Source: Paenibacillus amylolyticus | GTDB taxonomy: Bacteria > Bacillota > Bacilli > Paenibacillales > Paenibacillaceae | NCBI RefSeq assembly: GCF_029689945.1 | Contig: NZ_CP121451.1 | Coordinates: 2,170,001 to 2,234,000 of the forward strand | DNA length: 64,000 nt | Direction: 5' to 3' | Part shown: piece by piece, positions 1 to 10,997 of the stretch | Position numbering within the stretch: the first letter of the stretch is position 1 | Layout of the letters: the number at the start of each line of letters is the position of its first letter | The notes under the pieces: generated by a model | What the model was told of the DNA's origin: nothing | What the model saw: only the letters and a program-made list of their open reading frames with translations | Database searches by the model: none | Translations under genes and position numbers: made by a program

Positions 1-1
1 T

Positions 2-37
2 TTTACTTTGCCAGCAGGAGGGGACCAACATGTATAA
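2..37 (+). CDS. Possible C-terminal tail of an upstream gene
   Basis: The frame beginning at base 2 is open from the window edge and stops at 35-37, ending in the residues FTLPAGGDQHV. Sensor kinases commonly end in a TFTLP-like strand of the ATPase domain. A YesM-type kinase is the usual partner just upstream of a YesN-type regulator such as the next gene, which this tail would overlap by a few bases. Only 11 residues are visible, so this is an inference. Confidence 0.25.
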   Translation, partial: FTLPAGGDQHV

Positions 38-1629
38 AGTGTTTTTGGTAGATGATGAACCGAGCATACGTGAGGGACTGACCACCATTATCGATTGGGA
101 AAAATATGGATTCCAGGTCATTGCTACAGCGGCAAGCGGGCGTGAGGCCATCTCCCGGTTTGAGGAATTGGAGCCTGATCTGACGATTATTGATATTCGC
201 ATGCCCGGCATGACCGGGCTGGACGTGATTGAAGAAGTGCGCCGGAATCATCCGGATTCGCACTTTTTGATATTGAGCGGTTATGCGGATTTTGATTATG
301 CCAAGAAAGCCATCAGTTTTGGTGTGGATGGTTACCTGCTCAAACCGGTGGATGAAGAAGAGATTATTGGTGAGCTGGAGCGGATTGCCACGATTTTGAA
401 CCGTGAACGGGAGACAACGGCCCGTCAAGCTGGGGAGGATACCGTCTATAGGGAACATCAGATTGAAGCTTTGCTCTTTGACAGTCTCGAGGGCGCGGGC
501 AGCATGGAAGAAGATAGCCTGGGGCTGCACTGGCCTCACTATCAGATTGTACTGCTTGAGGTGCATGCGGCCCCCGACCTGCAACGGGGAAGTGTAATGA
601 AACGCAAACTGATTGAAGCATATGACCAGAAAGACCGAGGCATCGTATTCTCGTTCCATTCCGGTCTGGGGCTGTTGATCAAGGAAACAATCACATCCGA
701 GTCATCTGCCAGAAATCTGTATGATGAGCTGGAAGGACTGCTGGGAGAATGGAACGTTCACATGTATGGTGCTGCAGGTGAACCCGTACATGCCACTTCT
801 GAAATTGTGCGGTCTTACACGCAGGCGAATCGTATCCTCGGTGAACGCTTCTTGTTCACGGAGCAACGCATCATGCTGTGGACTGAAGGTCGTGAAGGCG
901 AGGGCGTCGGTAAGTTAGAAGTTGAAGCTGAGGGCGGAGCACCACATGAGCCAGTTGAGGACGAACTTGCGGACAAGCTGTATTATGCGTTAGACATTCG
1001 CAGCAGTGAGTCAGTCATGCGGGTACTGGGGAGATGGAAGAGCGGCTGGTCCCGTATCACCGAACAGAGCAAGCGATCAAAACGGCCTTCTCTCAGGTAT
1101 TCTCCCTGGCGTTCAACAAGCTTGCAGCGACGAATCAACATATGCACTCCATCATGCAGGAGCATTCGGTTCTGATTAATGAAGTCTATCATCAATTGAC
1201 GATGTCTGATCTCAAAGACATGGCAGCGGAACATTTGAATCGACTTATTCAACGTATGGGTGGGGAAGCAAGGATACTGTATTGAAACAGATGATTGAAT
1301 TTATTCAGCGTAACCCTGGCGAAAATCTCAAGCTGGAGGTCCTTGCTGAAGTGTTTAACTATAACAGCAGTTACTTGGGTAAGTTGTTCAAGAATCATAC
1401 TGGAGAGTATTTCAATGCATTCCTGGACAAGGTTCGTATGGAAAAGGCCAAGGAATTGCTGGATGAAGGACTGAAGGTCCATCAGGTCGCGGCGAGAGTG
1501 GGGTATGCGAATGTGGACTACTTCCACGGTAAGTTCAAGAAATATGTAGGTGAATCTCCTTCCGCTTACAAACAGGCCAGAACCCAATCCTCGCCCAAAG
1601 GGACGGATGCGTTTACCAACGAGGAATAA
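30..1629 (+). CDS. YesN-type response regulator, receiver + AraC HTH (two frame breaks)
   Basis: This is the cytoplasmic DNA-binding half of a two-component system, likely controlling the adjoining sugar-uptake genes. Residues 1-120 form a CheY-like receiver with the acidic VDDE pair, the phospho-acceptor Asp in IIDIRMPG and Lys in LLKPVD. The C-terminal 100 residues form an AraC/XylS double helix-turn-helix (YLGKLFKNHTGEYF, then VGYANVDYFHGKFKKYVG). AGGAGGGG precedes the ATG. The reading frame breaks twice. At the G run 1028-1031 one extra G gives VLGEMEERLVPYH. At the G run 1262-1265 one extra G gives MGGGSKDTVLKQMIEF. Repaired length is about 533 residues, normal for YesN regulators. The family assignment is firm; the inducer is unknown. 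Confidence 0.9.
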
Positions 1630-1664
1630 TTAAGGAGTGCTGGGCTTTGCCCTTGTCTATTATA

Positions 1665-1678
1665 TAAAACGTTTTCTT
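1665..1678. promoter_or_regulatory. AAAACGTTTT palindromic operator-like site
   Basis: The palindrome AAAACGTTTT sits in the 175-base gap between the response regulator and the GH2 gene, in the context ATAAAACGTTTTCT. The same asymmetric context recurs in four more gaps of this locus. CG-centred palindromes like this are typical of LacI-family or CcpA binding sites. The identity of the regulator is inferred. Confidence 0.5.
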
Positions 1679-1804
1679 TATCTCTGCTAAATGTACAGAT
1701 TCATTATATTGTCCATGCACTTCCCATGATAAGCAATGGTCACGGAATGCTTCACATCTTAGACTGGACTTACAAGAATCCAGAGGAAGGGATGGCTATA
1801 CGTT

Positions 1805-4714
1805 ATGAAGCTGACTGATATAAGTGCTGTTCGTCATACATTGAACTTCAATGGAACATGGCAGTTTCGTTTGGATCCGGCGTCCGATGAACTCGTTGAA
1901 CAAGAGATAATACCGCCTTCACAGTGTGAAAATTCATCATGGGAGACCATTCAGATTCCCGGTTCATGGGAAGAGCAAGGATATGGAGATGAGCCTGAAT
2001 ACGAAAGGCTCGACACCTGGACCAAGGTTCGCGAGTATGAAGGCTCGGCCTGGTATGTTCAGGATGTTCAGATTCCATCAGACGATCCCGGATGCCACTA
2101 TGTATTCAGATTGGAAGGTGTCCGATGGACAACGAATCTCTGGATCAATGGAAAGTACGCCGGGCAGCGGGATAGTTTGGTGAATCAACAGAAGTGGGAT
2201 GTTACTTCTCTGGTGAAGCAGGGAGAAGTGAATCGGGTGGAGATTCACGTGAATAATACGATGAAACTCCCGCTGGCGGGTAGCCATATTCATTCACTGC
2301 ATACGGCCACAGCCTGGGTGGAGTTACCGGTGGCGTGTATCTGGACATTCTGCCCCCCGCCGATTAGAGACGTTACGGATACAACCTGATGCTGCAACTG
2401 GAATACTTCTGATTGATTATAGTGTAAGCGTTCCCGCTGATGATCCGGCCGCCAGATCAATGCAATTGCATGTGGATATCCAGCATCCAGACGGCACATG
2501 GCTTGATCGATATAGTTGTCATGTGAATCTGGGTGTTCAAGCCCATGTCGATGCAAGCTCAGAAGGGTTAAATGAAAGCAACGCTTTAATCGATCAGATA
2601 CGATTGGAACTTGGGACAGGGAAGTCCATTGCAAGATGGTCGGATGAAACTCCTGAATTATATAAGGCAGTAATCCGTCTGCATCACGGTGAACAGGAAC
2701 TGGATCGGCTGGAGCAATCCTTTGGTGTACGCTCGTTTGCAGCAAACGGGAAGCAGCTTGAATTGAATGGCATACCAGTATACCTGCGGGGATATGTTGA
2801 TTGCTGTATCTTTCCACTGACGGGTTATCCTGTGTGGGATAAGGAGCATTATCTTCAGCAGTTTCGAACTGCCAGATCCTACGGCTTCAACCATGTCCGG
2901 TTGCATGGGTGGAGTGCGCCTGAGCCTTTCTGGGACGCGGCTGATGAAGCTGGCATGCTGGTGCAGGCAGAACTTCCACATTGGTCTCGATTCTTTGAGC
3001 AATCGAATCAGTCTGCGCCAACTAAGGTATTGTCGTATCTGACACAAGAACTGGATGGGTTGCTCCAGTCGCTGCACAGACATCCTTCATTCGTCATGTT
3101 CTCCATGGGGAATGAACTTATTGGTGCCAATGGCCATCCTGAACTCAATGCCTTGGTATCGAGGGCAAGGGAAATGGACCCGACCCGTTTATATACGGAC
3201 AATACAGGTTTTGGACAGCTTCCGCCGCAAGGTAGGGAAGCGGATTATTATATCCAGTCGTTGAACTGGCATCCCCCGTTGAAATCGGCATATTCTGCTG
3301 TACCTGATACCACGCTGGATTATCATGCAGTCACCCGGCTTGCAGAGCATCCCGTTATTGGGCACGAACATGCCCAATACACAATGTATGTGCGGCCTCA
3401 AGAGCGAGCCAAGTATACCGGCGTATTGCGCCCTAGTTGGTTAAGGCCGATCGAAGAATCGTTGACAAACAAAGGCATGATTGCGGATCTGGAGCATTTT
3501 CAACAAGTCAGTGGTACCCATCTGGTCCGTTCCCTCAAAGAAGCCATGGAGCGGATTCGGCGAACACCGGATGCTGCGGGCGTACAACTGCTGGACATTC
3601 GCGATTTTCCAGGGCAGGGACATGCTACGACAGGCATTCTGGACGTATTTTGGGATGACAAAGGCATTACAACACCTGAGGAATTCATGCAGTTAAACTC
3701 CGATGTGGTGCTTTTGTTAAGCTGCAAGGAGCGTACATTCTACGCCGGAGAACCTATTCATGTCGATGTACGCATCTCTCACTACGGTAAAGATCCGCTT
3801 GAGGCCCAGTTTATACAGTGGAGGTTAATAAGCGATGATGTGATACTTACTGAAGGACAGTGGAAGACCCCAGATATTCCATGTGGGTCCGTCAAGTCAC
3901 TGGGAAGCATTGTCGCTACAGCACCCCAGGCAGGAGCAGCAGCATTTCGCATTGAAGCGGAGCTGCGGTCCGTCGATTCGGAGAGGCATGTAGCCAATGT
4001 ATGGCATGGCTGGTCGTTTCCTGTATATCAGTCTCATCCGAGTGCGAATCGCTTCTGGAATACCGTGACAGAGTTGCAGCCCTTCCTGGGTGAAGCGCAT
4101 CATGATTGCGTAGATCACATCGATGGATTCCGGTTGGTGAAAAATCGGAAGATTGACTTGGTTATCGTTCGGTCGTTAACACCCAATGTGGTTGATTATG
4201 TGGTCAACGGGGGAATGTTTGGCTACAGCCAACCGCAGAAGGGTTATATGATTCAGTGGAGACCAAGTATCTGCCTGTATTCTGGAATTACCTGATGTTT
4301 GCTACACAGCCTGGTGCAACAATGGGCATGTATCTGAGAGATCAGTTAGCACTCTTAGGCTCCTTCCCGCATGATGGGGCTTCAGATTGGCATTGGTATC
4401 ACTTGGTGAACGGTACGCCAGCCATATGTTTGGATACGTTGCCCGGGGTGGAACCGCTGATCGAAGTGGTGGATCATTTTCATCGGGCCAAACGGCTCGC
4501 TTATGCTTTTGAGGCAAACATAGGGAAGGGCAAGATTCTGGTATCCTCACTTCCATTTGCTAATCTGGCGTTAATGAAGCGTCCGGAAGTTGCCTACTTG
4601 TTTCAGCAGATACTTGCGTATCTGAATGGGGATCAATTCCGTCCAGCAACCTCCATATCGGTAGCTCAATTGCTCGGGATCGTGAAACTGCAGACCATTC
4701 AATTTACATTGTAA
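1805..4714 (+). CDS. Glycoside hydrolase family 2 (beta-galactosidase/glucuronidase-like; three frame breaks)
   Basis: This is a predicted exo-acting beta-glycosidase. The N-terminal jelly-roll sugar-binding domain (NFNGTWQFRLDP, GSWEEQGYGDEPEY, WINGKYAG) is followed by an immunoglobulin-like domain and a TIM barrel. The barrel has RLHGWSAPEPFWDAADEAG, the acid/base region SMGNEL and a candidate nucleophile Glu in VIGHEHAQY. No signal peptide is seen, so it probably acts inside the cell on imported oligosaccharides. The frame breaks at G run 2316-2318 (repair gives TAWGGVTGGVYLDIL), at C run 2353-2358 (repair gives LPPRRLETLRIQPDA) and at G run 4209-4213 (repair gives VNGGNVWLQPTAEG). Repaired length is about 970 residues. 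Exact substrate cannot be read from sequence. Confidence 0.85.
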
Positions 4715-4718
4715 TCAT

Positions 4719-4741
4719 AGGGACCCGCAAGGGTCTCTTTT
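4719..4741 (+). terminator. Intrinsic terminator after the GH2 gene
   Basis: An 8-bp stem (AGGGACCC and GGGTCTCT, one G-T pair) with a GCAA tetraloop is followed by TTT, five bases after the GH2 stop codon. Confidence 0.6.
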
Positions 4742-4772
4742 GCATGTTATTCAGTTGAAGTAAACGATTACT

Positions 4773-4786
4773 ATAAAACGTTTTCG
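4773..4786. promoter_or_regulatory. AAAACGTTTT palindromic operator-like site
   Basis: TATAAAACGTTTTCG lies downstream of the GH2 terminator and about 210 bases before the first permease gene. It has the same context as the other copies in the locus. The gap 4742-4991 is AT-rich and otherwise holds only the cre-like site at 4936 and the permease ribosome binding site. Confidence 0.5.
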
Positions 4787-4935
4787 TTATAAACCATTTA
4801 AACTTATATTTTCCTTTATATTGATTTTATTGTTTATAAAAGTAGAATTTATCACTGATTTTAACGAATTAATGACGGATTATACATGCCTATATCTAAT
4901 TTTTATATGATTTTCTCTAAAATCCAGATGGTATT

Positions 4936-4950
4936 TTGAAAACGCTCTAT
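4936..4950. promoter_or_regulatory. cre-like CcpA site before the permease genes
   Basis: TTGAAAACGCTCTAT matches the Bacillus cre consensus WTGNAANCGNWNNCW at all fixed positions but one (A in place of the second C). It lies 41 bases upstream of the permease start and would place sugar import under catabolite control. Confidence 0.5.
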
Positions 4951-4991
4951 CGAGTATGATTATTTTATAAAACAGAGGAGGGGGAACGGAG

Positions 4992-5974
4992 ATGGAAACG
5001 CTAACAAAAAAATCCGCTTCCGCGAAAAGAAGCAGTGACCCCAAACCGCCTTTAAAGAATCGGCGGAACGGAATTTGGGACAGAATGAAACAGCAGAAAT
5101 ATCTCTATCTCATGTCATTGCCATTCGTAGCTTGGGTTTTCGTATTTAACTATCTGCCACTATGGGGATGGACGATGGCTTTCCAAAATTATAAACCTGC
5201 CAGATCGTTTGGAGATCAGGAGTGGGTTGGTTTTAAACACTTTGTAGAGCTGTTCAGCGATGATCGTTTCTATCTGGTACTTCGGAATACGCTTGCAATG
5301 AGCTTGATGGGACTGGTTGTCGGTTTTATCGTACCGATATTCTTCGCTATTCTCTTGAATGAAATGAGAGGCATGTTCTTCAAGCGTGCCGTGCAAACGG
5401 TATCATATCTGCCTCACTTTGTATCCTGGGTCGTTGTTGCCGGATCATTACGAAGATGCTTTCTACGGATGGCGGTATTATCAATGATATTTTGGTAGGC
5501 CTGAACATTATAGACCAGCCGATCCAGTTCATGGCCAAGGGCAACCTGTTCTGGTACATTGTAACCGCTTCAGATATGTGGAAAGAAACCGGCTGGAATG
5601 CCATCATCTATCTCGCAGCAATTACAGGTATTGACCAAGAGCTGTATGAAGCTTCCCGTGTAGATGGAGCGAACCGCTGGAGACAGATGTGGCACATCAC
5701 GCTGCCTGGCATACGGACCACGATTTCCGTACTTTTCATCATGTCCATTGGACATCTTATCAGTATCGGTTTCGAGAAGCAGTTCTTGCTCGGCAACAGT
5801 CTGGTCACAGACTACTCGGAAGTCCTTGATCTATACGCGCTCAATTATGGTTTGAATATGGGACGATTCTCATATGGTACAGCCATAGGTATCTTCAACT
5901 CCGTTGTCAGTATCATCCTTCTGTTTACTGCGAACGGCTTGTTCAAAAAATTCACCAAAGAAAGCATCATGTAG
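4992..5974 (+). CDS. LplB/YtfB-type sugar ABC transporter permease (one frame break)
   Basis: This is an inner-membrane permease of a carbohydrate ABC importer, one of two partners forming the translocation channel. After a basic N-terminus it has six hydrophobic segments (for example YLYLMSLPFVAWVFVFNYLP). It carries the EAA loop that contacts the ATPase (YEASRVDGANRWRQMWHITLPGI). AGGAGGGGG precedes the ATG. The frame breaks near 5444. Restoring one A gives VVVAGIITKMLSTDGGIIND, and the repaired protein is about 327 residues, normal for LplB. It is followed 15 bases later by its partner permease. No ATPase gene is present, as is usual for this class, which shares an MsmX-type ATPase encoded elsewhere. 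Confidence 0.9.
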
Positions 5975-5989
5975 GGAGGGGACGACATT

Positions 5990-6892
5990 ATGGCGAACAA
6001 AGCATTCAATGCTACTCGGGGCGATAAACTGTTCGATATATTCAACATCCTCGCGATGACCATGGTGCTGATCGTAACACTATATCCATTCCTAAACGTA
6101 CTGGCCATCTCACTTAATAACTCAACGGATACAGTACGCGGCGGGATTTACTTGTGGCCACGCGAATTCACATTACAGAACTACAAAACGATCTTCCAAT
6201 ATGATGGATTGTTACAAGGTTTGCAGATCTCCATTCTGCGTACACTTGTAGGTACTGTGCTCGGATTGATCAGTTCCTCCATGATCGCCTTTACACTGAG
6301 CAGACCAGACTTCGGACTTCGTAAATTTGTTTCCACAACGCTTGCGCTCACGATGTATTTCTCCGGTGGTCTGATTCCGGTATACATTCTGATGCGTGAC
6401 CTGAACCTGATCGGTACATTCTGGGTATATGTATTGCCAGGCATGATCAGTGCATTTAACGTTTTCATTATCCGTTCATTCATTGATGGTCTGCCGTATG
6501 CATTGCAGGAATCCGCAAAGCTGGATGGTGCGAACGACTTTACGATCTATTACAGAATCATCCTGCCATTGTGTAAACCGGTGCTTGCAACCATCGCATT
6601 GTTCCTGGCCGTGGGTCAATGGAATGCATGGTTTGATACGTACCTGTACAATGGTTCAAAGGCACATCTGACCACACTCCAATATGAGCTGATGAAAGTA
6701 CTTCAAAGTACACAGCAAGGCTCAGGCGCTGGACGGAATGCCAATGACATGGCACAGCAAATGACACAGATTTCACCTGAGTCGATCAAAATGGCGATTA
6801 CGATCGTTGTAACAGTTCCAATCCTGATTGTATATCCGTTCCTTCAGAAGTATTTTGTTGGCGGTATGACACTGGGCGCAGTAAAAGCATAA
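5990..6892 (+). CDS. YtcP-type sugar ABC transporter permease
   Basis: This is the second membrane subunit of the same carbohydrate importer. The 300-residue protein is intact, has six predicted membrane spans and an EAA loop (LQESAKLDGANDFTIYYRIILPL). It ends in the family-typical KYFVGGMTLGAVKA. GGGAGGGG precedes the ATG. It is co-directional with, and closely spaced after, the LplB-type gene, and is followed by three solute-binding protein genes that presumably feed this channel. Confidence 0.93.
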   Translation: MANKAFNATRGDKLFDIFNILAMTMVLIVTLYPFLNVLAISLNNSTDTVRGGIYLWPREFTLQNYKTIFQYDGLLQGLQISILRTLVGTVLGLISSSMIAFTLSRPDFGLRKFVSTTLALTMYFSGGLIPVYILMRDLNLIGTFWVYVLPGMISAFNVFIIRSFIDGLPYALQESAKLDGANDFTIYYRIILPLCKPVLATIALFLAVGQWNAWFDTYLYNGSKAHLTTLQYELMKVLQSTQQGSGAGRNANDMAQQMTQISPESIKMAITIVVTVPILIVYPFLQKYFVGGMTLGAVKA

Positions 6893-6954
6893 GCAAGCTT
6901 GTACAGGTTGCCACATAGAGCGGCCGTACATCTAAATGAAGCATCAGGATACCC

Positions 6955-6981
6955 GAAGCGCAGCCATATGGTCTGCGCTTC
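6955..6981 (+). other. Intergenic hairpin between permease and binding-protein genes
   Basis: Perfect 9-bp arms GAAGCGCAG and CTGCGCTTC flank a 9-base loop, and there is no T run. Such hairpins between permease and binding-protein cistrons often stabilise or partially terminate the message, giving more binding protein than permease. The role here is inferred. Confidence 0.5.
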
Positions 6982-7075
6982 ACCGTATAGGGCTGCGGTG
7001 TGGTATGCATGAAGCTATAGACAGGGACAAAAAGTCCCGGATAAGACAGACATATGAAACGGGAGGATTACCATT

Positions 7076-8763
7076 ATGGCAAGTTCCAAAATGAAGATTG
7101 CACTGGCTCCAGTGCTTGCGATGTCATTGCTCGCAGGTTGTGGCGGTGGAAGCGGCAGTGATACGTCCTTTAAAGATACAAGTTCAGAGACTACTCCACT
7201 TACATTTGATTTCTTTAGTGTGGATCCCAGTCCGAACTGGAATGGGATGAAGGATGAAGTGGGTAAAGTCATTACAGAAAAAACAGGCGTAACGCTTAAC
7301 GGTGAATTTGCCGTTAGTGGTGGTCAGGATAAAATCTCCTTAATGGCAGCGAGCGGAGACTATCCGGATATCGTGTCACCCAAAGGAGAACTTAGCAAAC
7401 TGGTGGATGCCGGGGCAATGCTTGATCTAACGGAACTGATTGATCAATATGCTCCCAATCTGAAGAAGCTATATGGTAATTACATGGACCGGTTGAAATA
7501 CAGTAATGAGGATCAGGCTATTTATGTGCTGCCGACGTATTATGCAGTAGACCAGAAGTACTTTGATGCAGGTGGCGGATTTGGTATTCAGCACCGTGTA
7601 CTGAAAGAACTCGGATACCCGGAAGTGCGTACACTTCAGGATTACGAGAATGTATTGAAAGCTTACAAAGAGAAACACCCAACGATTGATGGTCAGCCAA
7701 CCATCCCGTTAACGCTGGATGCGGATGATTGGAGAATCATGATTACCGTTACGAATCCGGCCTTCCAGGCAACAGGCGCACCGGACGACGGTGAGTACTA
7801 TATCGATCCAGAGACGTATGAAGCACGTCTGCACTACAAACGTCCAGAGGAAAAGGAGTACTTCCGCTGGTTGAACCATATGTACAATGAGGGACTGCTT
7901 GATCAGGACAGCTTTATCCAGAAAACTGATCAATACAAATCCAAAATTGCAAGTGGGCGTGTTCTTGGTGTCATTGACCAGGATTGGGGATATTCCGATG
8001 CAGAAAATGCATTGAAATCCGCGGGCAAGTCTGAAGCAACCTATTCTCACTTCCCGGTGACCCTGTCCGAAGATATCAAGGACCAAACCTTCCAGGATCC
8101 TGGTTTTGTATCCGGTTGGGGTGTAGGAATCACAACGACGAATCCGGATCCGGTTCGTACGATCAAATTCTTCGATTACCTGGCTTCTGATGAGGGGCAA
8201 GTTCTGATGAACTGGGGAATTGAAGGTAAACAGTATGAAGTGAAGGACGGCAAACGTGTCATTCCTGCCGACATTCAAGACCAGAAGACCAATAATGCAG
8301 CCGTATTCCAGAAAGAAACGGGTGTAGGACTGTATACCAATATCTCTGGTCACTATGGAGACGGTGTGAAGGACTCAACAGATAATTACTATACTACGAA
8401 TTTCCCTGAACAGATTGTGGCGGCATATTCCGATGCAGAGAAAGAAACACTCAAAGCTTACGGCGCTACAACGTGGAAAGATCTGTTCCCTAATGAAGAT
8501 GAGTTCCCAATCAAACCATGGGGCAAGCTTACAATCTGCCAACACCAGGTGACTCTAACTATAACGTGATCTTCAAGAAAACACAGGATATTATCCGAAA
8601 ACGTATCCCGGAAGCCATTCTGAGTACTCCTGAACAATTCGATGTGATCTATGACGGCATGATTGCAGAAGTGAACCAGGCAGGCGCTGAGGATATGGAG
8701 AAACAATATACAGAGCTCGTACAAAACCGTGTTCAATTGTGGAGCGGTGAAGAGGCTAAGTAA
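7076..8763 (+). CDS. LplA-type sugar-binding lipoprotein 1 (one frame break)
   Basis: This is the extracellular solute-binding component of the carbohydrate importer, tethered by a lipid anchor. The signal peptide ends in the lipobox LLAGC at about residue 22. The rest matches LplA-like proteins and the two paralogs downstream (MAASGDYPDIVSPKGELSKL, TIDGQPTIPLTL, KIASGRVLGVID). The frame breaks at G run 8520-8523. One extra G gives KPWGQAYNLPTPGDSNYNV. The repaired length of about 562 residues matches the paralogs (566 and 565). By eye it is the most divergent of the three. It follows the permeases without an obvious promoter, so it is probably part of their transcript. Confidence 0.92.
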
Positions 8764-8791
8764 GCTTGAGTATAGTCAGATTTTAACCGAA

Positions 8792-8817
8792 AAAGAACCC
8801 GGATCACCGGGTTCTTT
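8792..8817 (+). terminator. Terminator after binding protein 1
   Basis: AAAGAACCCGG and CCGGGTTCTTT form an 11-bp stem with a four-base loop. The T tract is contained in the 3' arm, and the stem lies 28 bases after the stop codon. Confidence 0.85.
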
Positions 8818-8826
8818 CTTATGCCT

Positions 8827-8850
8827 AAAACGTTTTCTAAAAAACGTTTT
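8827..8850. promoter_or_regulatory. Tandem AAAACGTTTT operator-like sites
   Basis: Two copies of AAAACGTTTT (8827-8836 and 8841-8850) have centres 14 bp apart and lie just upstream of the -35 element at 8870. The position suggests an operator for binding protein 2. Confidence 0.55.
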
Positions 8851-8869
8851 CAATTTTAAAAATTCACTA

Positions 8870-8919
8870 TTGACAAGGGATAAAGTAGATATTATTATTC
8901 AATTATGAAAGCACTTACA
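8870..8919 (+). promoter_or_regulatory. Sigma-A promoter with overlapping cre-like site
   Basis: TTGACA (8870-8875), a 17-base spacer and TATTAT (8893-8898) form a near-consensus promoter. TGAAAGCACTTACA (8906-8919), at the expected start point, is cre-like with CG replaced by CA. The arrangement recurs before binding protein 3 and the GH95 gene. The leader to the next ATG is about 230 bases. A further partial cre match, GGAAAACGCTTC, is at 9017. Confidence 0.7.
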
Positions 8920-9138
8920 TCTGCTTGTACATCGTGTGATATTCACCTGAAACTCAAAGTGAACACGTACTGAATGGCAGAAGAAATAAAGGAAGAGAAG
9001 AACCATTTTGTTTTTCGGAAAACGCTTCAAATGTTATAAAAACAAGAAAATGCCATTCGTTTTATCTGGTCACGGTATGTGCAGGTCAGCCTGTTATACA
9101 AATATACAGCTTCATTATATCCATAAGGGGGATTACAC

Positions 9139-10839
9139 ATGAAGGGCAAAACACCAAAAACATTCGCAATGCTTCTGTTAGCCAGTGCTCTTGCAATTAC
9201 AGCGGGATGCGGTAATGGAGGAGGATCTAACGCTTCAGAAAAGCCGGTTGATACCGGAGATACAACCAGTCCAATAACCTTTACATTCTTTGGTGCAGAC
9301 GCGAGTCCAAACTGGAATAACATGAAGGATGCTGTCGGTCAAGAGATTACTAAGGCAACGGGAGTTACAATTGAAGCTGAGTATGATGTGAATAATGGTG
9401 GTGACCAAAAGATTCCTTTGATGGCTGCCAGTGGTGATTACCCTGATATTATCTATCCTAAAGGCAACTTGTCTAAGCTTGTGGATGCAGGCGCGATGCT
9501 GGACTTGACTGATCTGATTGAGGAGCATGCTCCCAATTTGAAAAAAATCTATGGTGATCAGATGAACCGTCTGAAATATAGTTTGGAAGATCAAGCGATC
9601 TATACGATTCCAACCAACATGGGTGTGGACAATGTCGCTTTTGACGCAACAGGCGGATTCGAAATTCAACAAAGAGTATTGAAAGAACTCGGATATCCTG
9701 AAGTAAAAACACTTGAGGACTATGAGAACGTACTGAGAACGTATTATGAAAAACATCCAACGATTGATGGTCAGCCGACGATCCCGTTAACATTAAATGC
9801 AGATGACTGGAAGATCATGATCACGGTAACGAACCCGGCGTTCCAAGCTACGGGTGGACCGGATGATGGTGAGTATTATATCAATCCTGAAACCTATGAA
9901 GCGGTTCTGCACTACAAACGTCCTGAAGAAAAGGAATATTTCCGTTGGTTGAACAAAATGTATAATGAAGGACTGCTGGACAAAGATACATTTGTTCAAA
10001 AGGATGACCAATATAAATCCAAAATCGCGAGTGGTCGAGTACTTGGTCTGATTGACCAAGAGTGGAACTACGGTGAGGCGGAGAACGCTTTGAAATCTTC
10101 TAATGGTGGCGATAAAACATATGCCCACTTCTCCGTGTCTCTGAACAAGGATATTGTGGATCATACGTTCCAACCGACAGGATTTGACGGTTATGGTATC
10201 GGAATCACGACTTCGGCCAAAGATCCGGTACGTATCATCAAATTCATGGATTGGCTTGCATCTGATGAAGGTCAGGTTCTGAGAAACTGGGGTGTTGAAG
10301 GTCAACACTACCAAGTGGAGAATGGCAAACGTACAATTCCAGCAGATGTACAAGATCGCAAAACCAATGACAACTCTGCCTTCACGAAAGAATCTGGCGT
10401 AGGGATGTATAACATCTTTAGTGCCAGATACGGTGATGGTGTGAAAGATGCCACAGATAACTACTATACAACGAACTTCCCTGAACAGATCCAAGCAGGC
10501 TACACAGCAGCAGAGAAGGAGACGCTGAAGGCGTATGGTATTACAACATGGAAAGATTTCTATCCTTCCGAAGAGGATCTGAAGCTGAAGGATTGGGGCG
10601 CAGCATATAACATGCCTGTACCTTCCGATACGGATTACAACGTAACGTTCCAGAAAACACAAGATATCGTACGTAAACGTATTCCTGAGGCGATCCTTGC
10701 CAAACCTGAGAACTTCGACAGTGTATATGATGGACTTCTGGCTGAACTCGATAAAGCGGGTGCAGTGGAGATGGAGAAACAATACACTATTTGGATCAAG
10801 GAACGTGTATCTCTCTGGACTGGAAAAGATGTGAAATAA
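9139..10839 (+). CDS. LplA-type sugar-binding lipoprotein 2
   Basis: This is an intact 566-residue extracellular sugar-binding lipoprotein with lipobox ITAGC around residue 23 and a Gly/Ser-rich linker. It shares long identical stretches with binding protein 3 (for example DLIEEHAPNLKKIYG and IGITTSAKDPVRIIKFMDW). By eye it is closer to that copy than to binding protein 1. AAGGGGG precedes the ATG. It has its own promoter and its own terminator, so the three paralogs can be expressed independently although only one permease pair is encoded here. Confidence 0.93.
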   Translation: MKGKTPKTFAMLLLASALAITAGCGNGGGSNASEKPVDTGDTTSPITFTFFGADASPNWNNMKDAVGQEITKATGVTIEAEYDVNNGGDQKIPLMAASGDYPDIIYPKGNLSKLVDAGAMLDLTDLIEEHAPNLKKIYGDQMNRLKYSLEDQAIYTIPTNMGVDNVAFDATGGFEIQQRVLKELGYPEVKTLEDYENVLRTYYEKHPTIDGQPTIPLTLNADDWKIMITVTNPAFQATGGPDDGEYYINPETYEAVLHYKRPEEKEYFRWLNKMYNEGLLDKDTFVQKDDQYKSKIASGRVLGLIDQEWNYGEAENALKSSNGGDKTYAHFSVSLNKDIVDHTFQPTGFDGYGIGITTSAKDPVRIIKFMDWLASDEGQVLRNWGVEGQHYQVENGKRTIPADVQDRKTNDNSAFTKESGVGMYNIFSARYGDGVKDATDNYYTTNFPEQIQAGYTAAEKETLKAYGITTWKDFYPSEEDLKLKDWGAAYNMPVPSDTDYNVTFQKTQDIVRKRIPEAILAKPENFDSVYDGLLAELDKAGAVEMEKQYTIWIKERVSLWTGKDVK

Positions 10840-10879
10840 GATTGAAAACCAAGCATGAAAATCCATGGTTTTCATTGCG

Positions 10880-10908
10880 AAAAAAGCCCTTGAGAAAGGG
10901 CTTTTTTT
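10880..10908 (+). terminator. Terminator after binding protein 2
   Basis: AAAAGCCCTT and AAGGGCTTTT form the stem, and the T tract continues to 10908. It ends four bases before the -35 of the next promoter. Confidence 0.88.
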
Positions 10909-10912
10909 ATTG

Positions 10913-10961
10913 TTGACGTATGGTGTCGAATAGCCTATAATCTATCGTGTAAGCACTTTCA
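10913..10961 (+). promoter_or_regulatory. Sigma-A promoter with cre-like site for binding protein 3
   Basis: TTGACG (10913-10918), a 17-base spacer and TATAAT (10936-10941) are followed at 10948-10961 by TGTAAGCACTTTCA. That site is one base from the strong cre form at the central CG. A second half-match, AGTAAGCGTTTTAT, is at 10961-10974. Confidence 0.75.
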
Positions 10962-10983
10962 GTAAGCGTTTTATAGTAGTTTT

Positions 10984-10997
10984 CGAAAACGTTTTAT
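10984..10997. promoter_or_regulatory. AAAACGTTTT palindromic operator-like site
   Basis: CGAAAACGTTTTATG lies about 45 bases after the -10 of the binding protein 3 promoter. It is the shared ATAAAACGTTTTCG motif in reverse orientation. Confidence 0.5.
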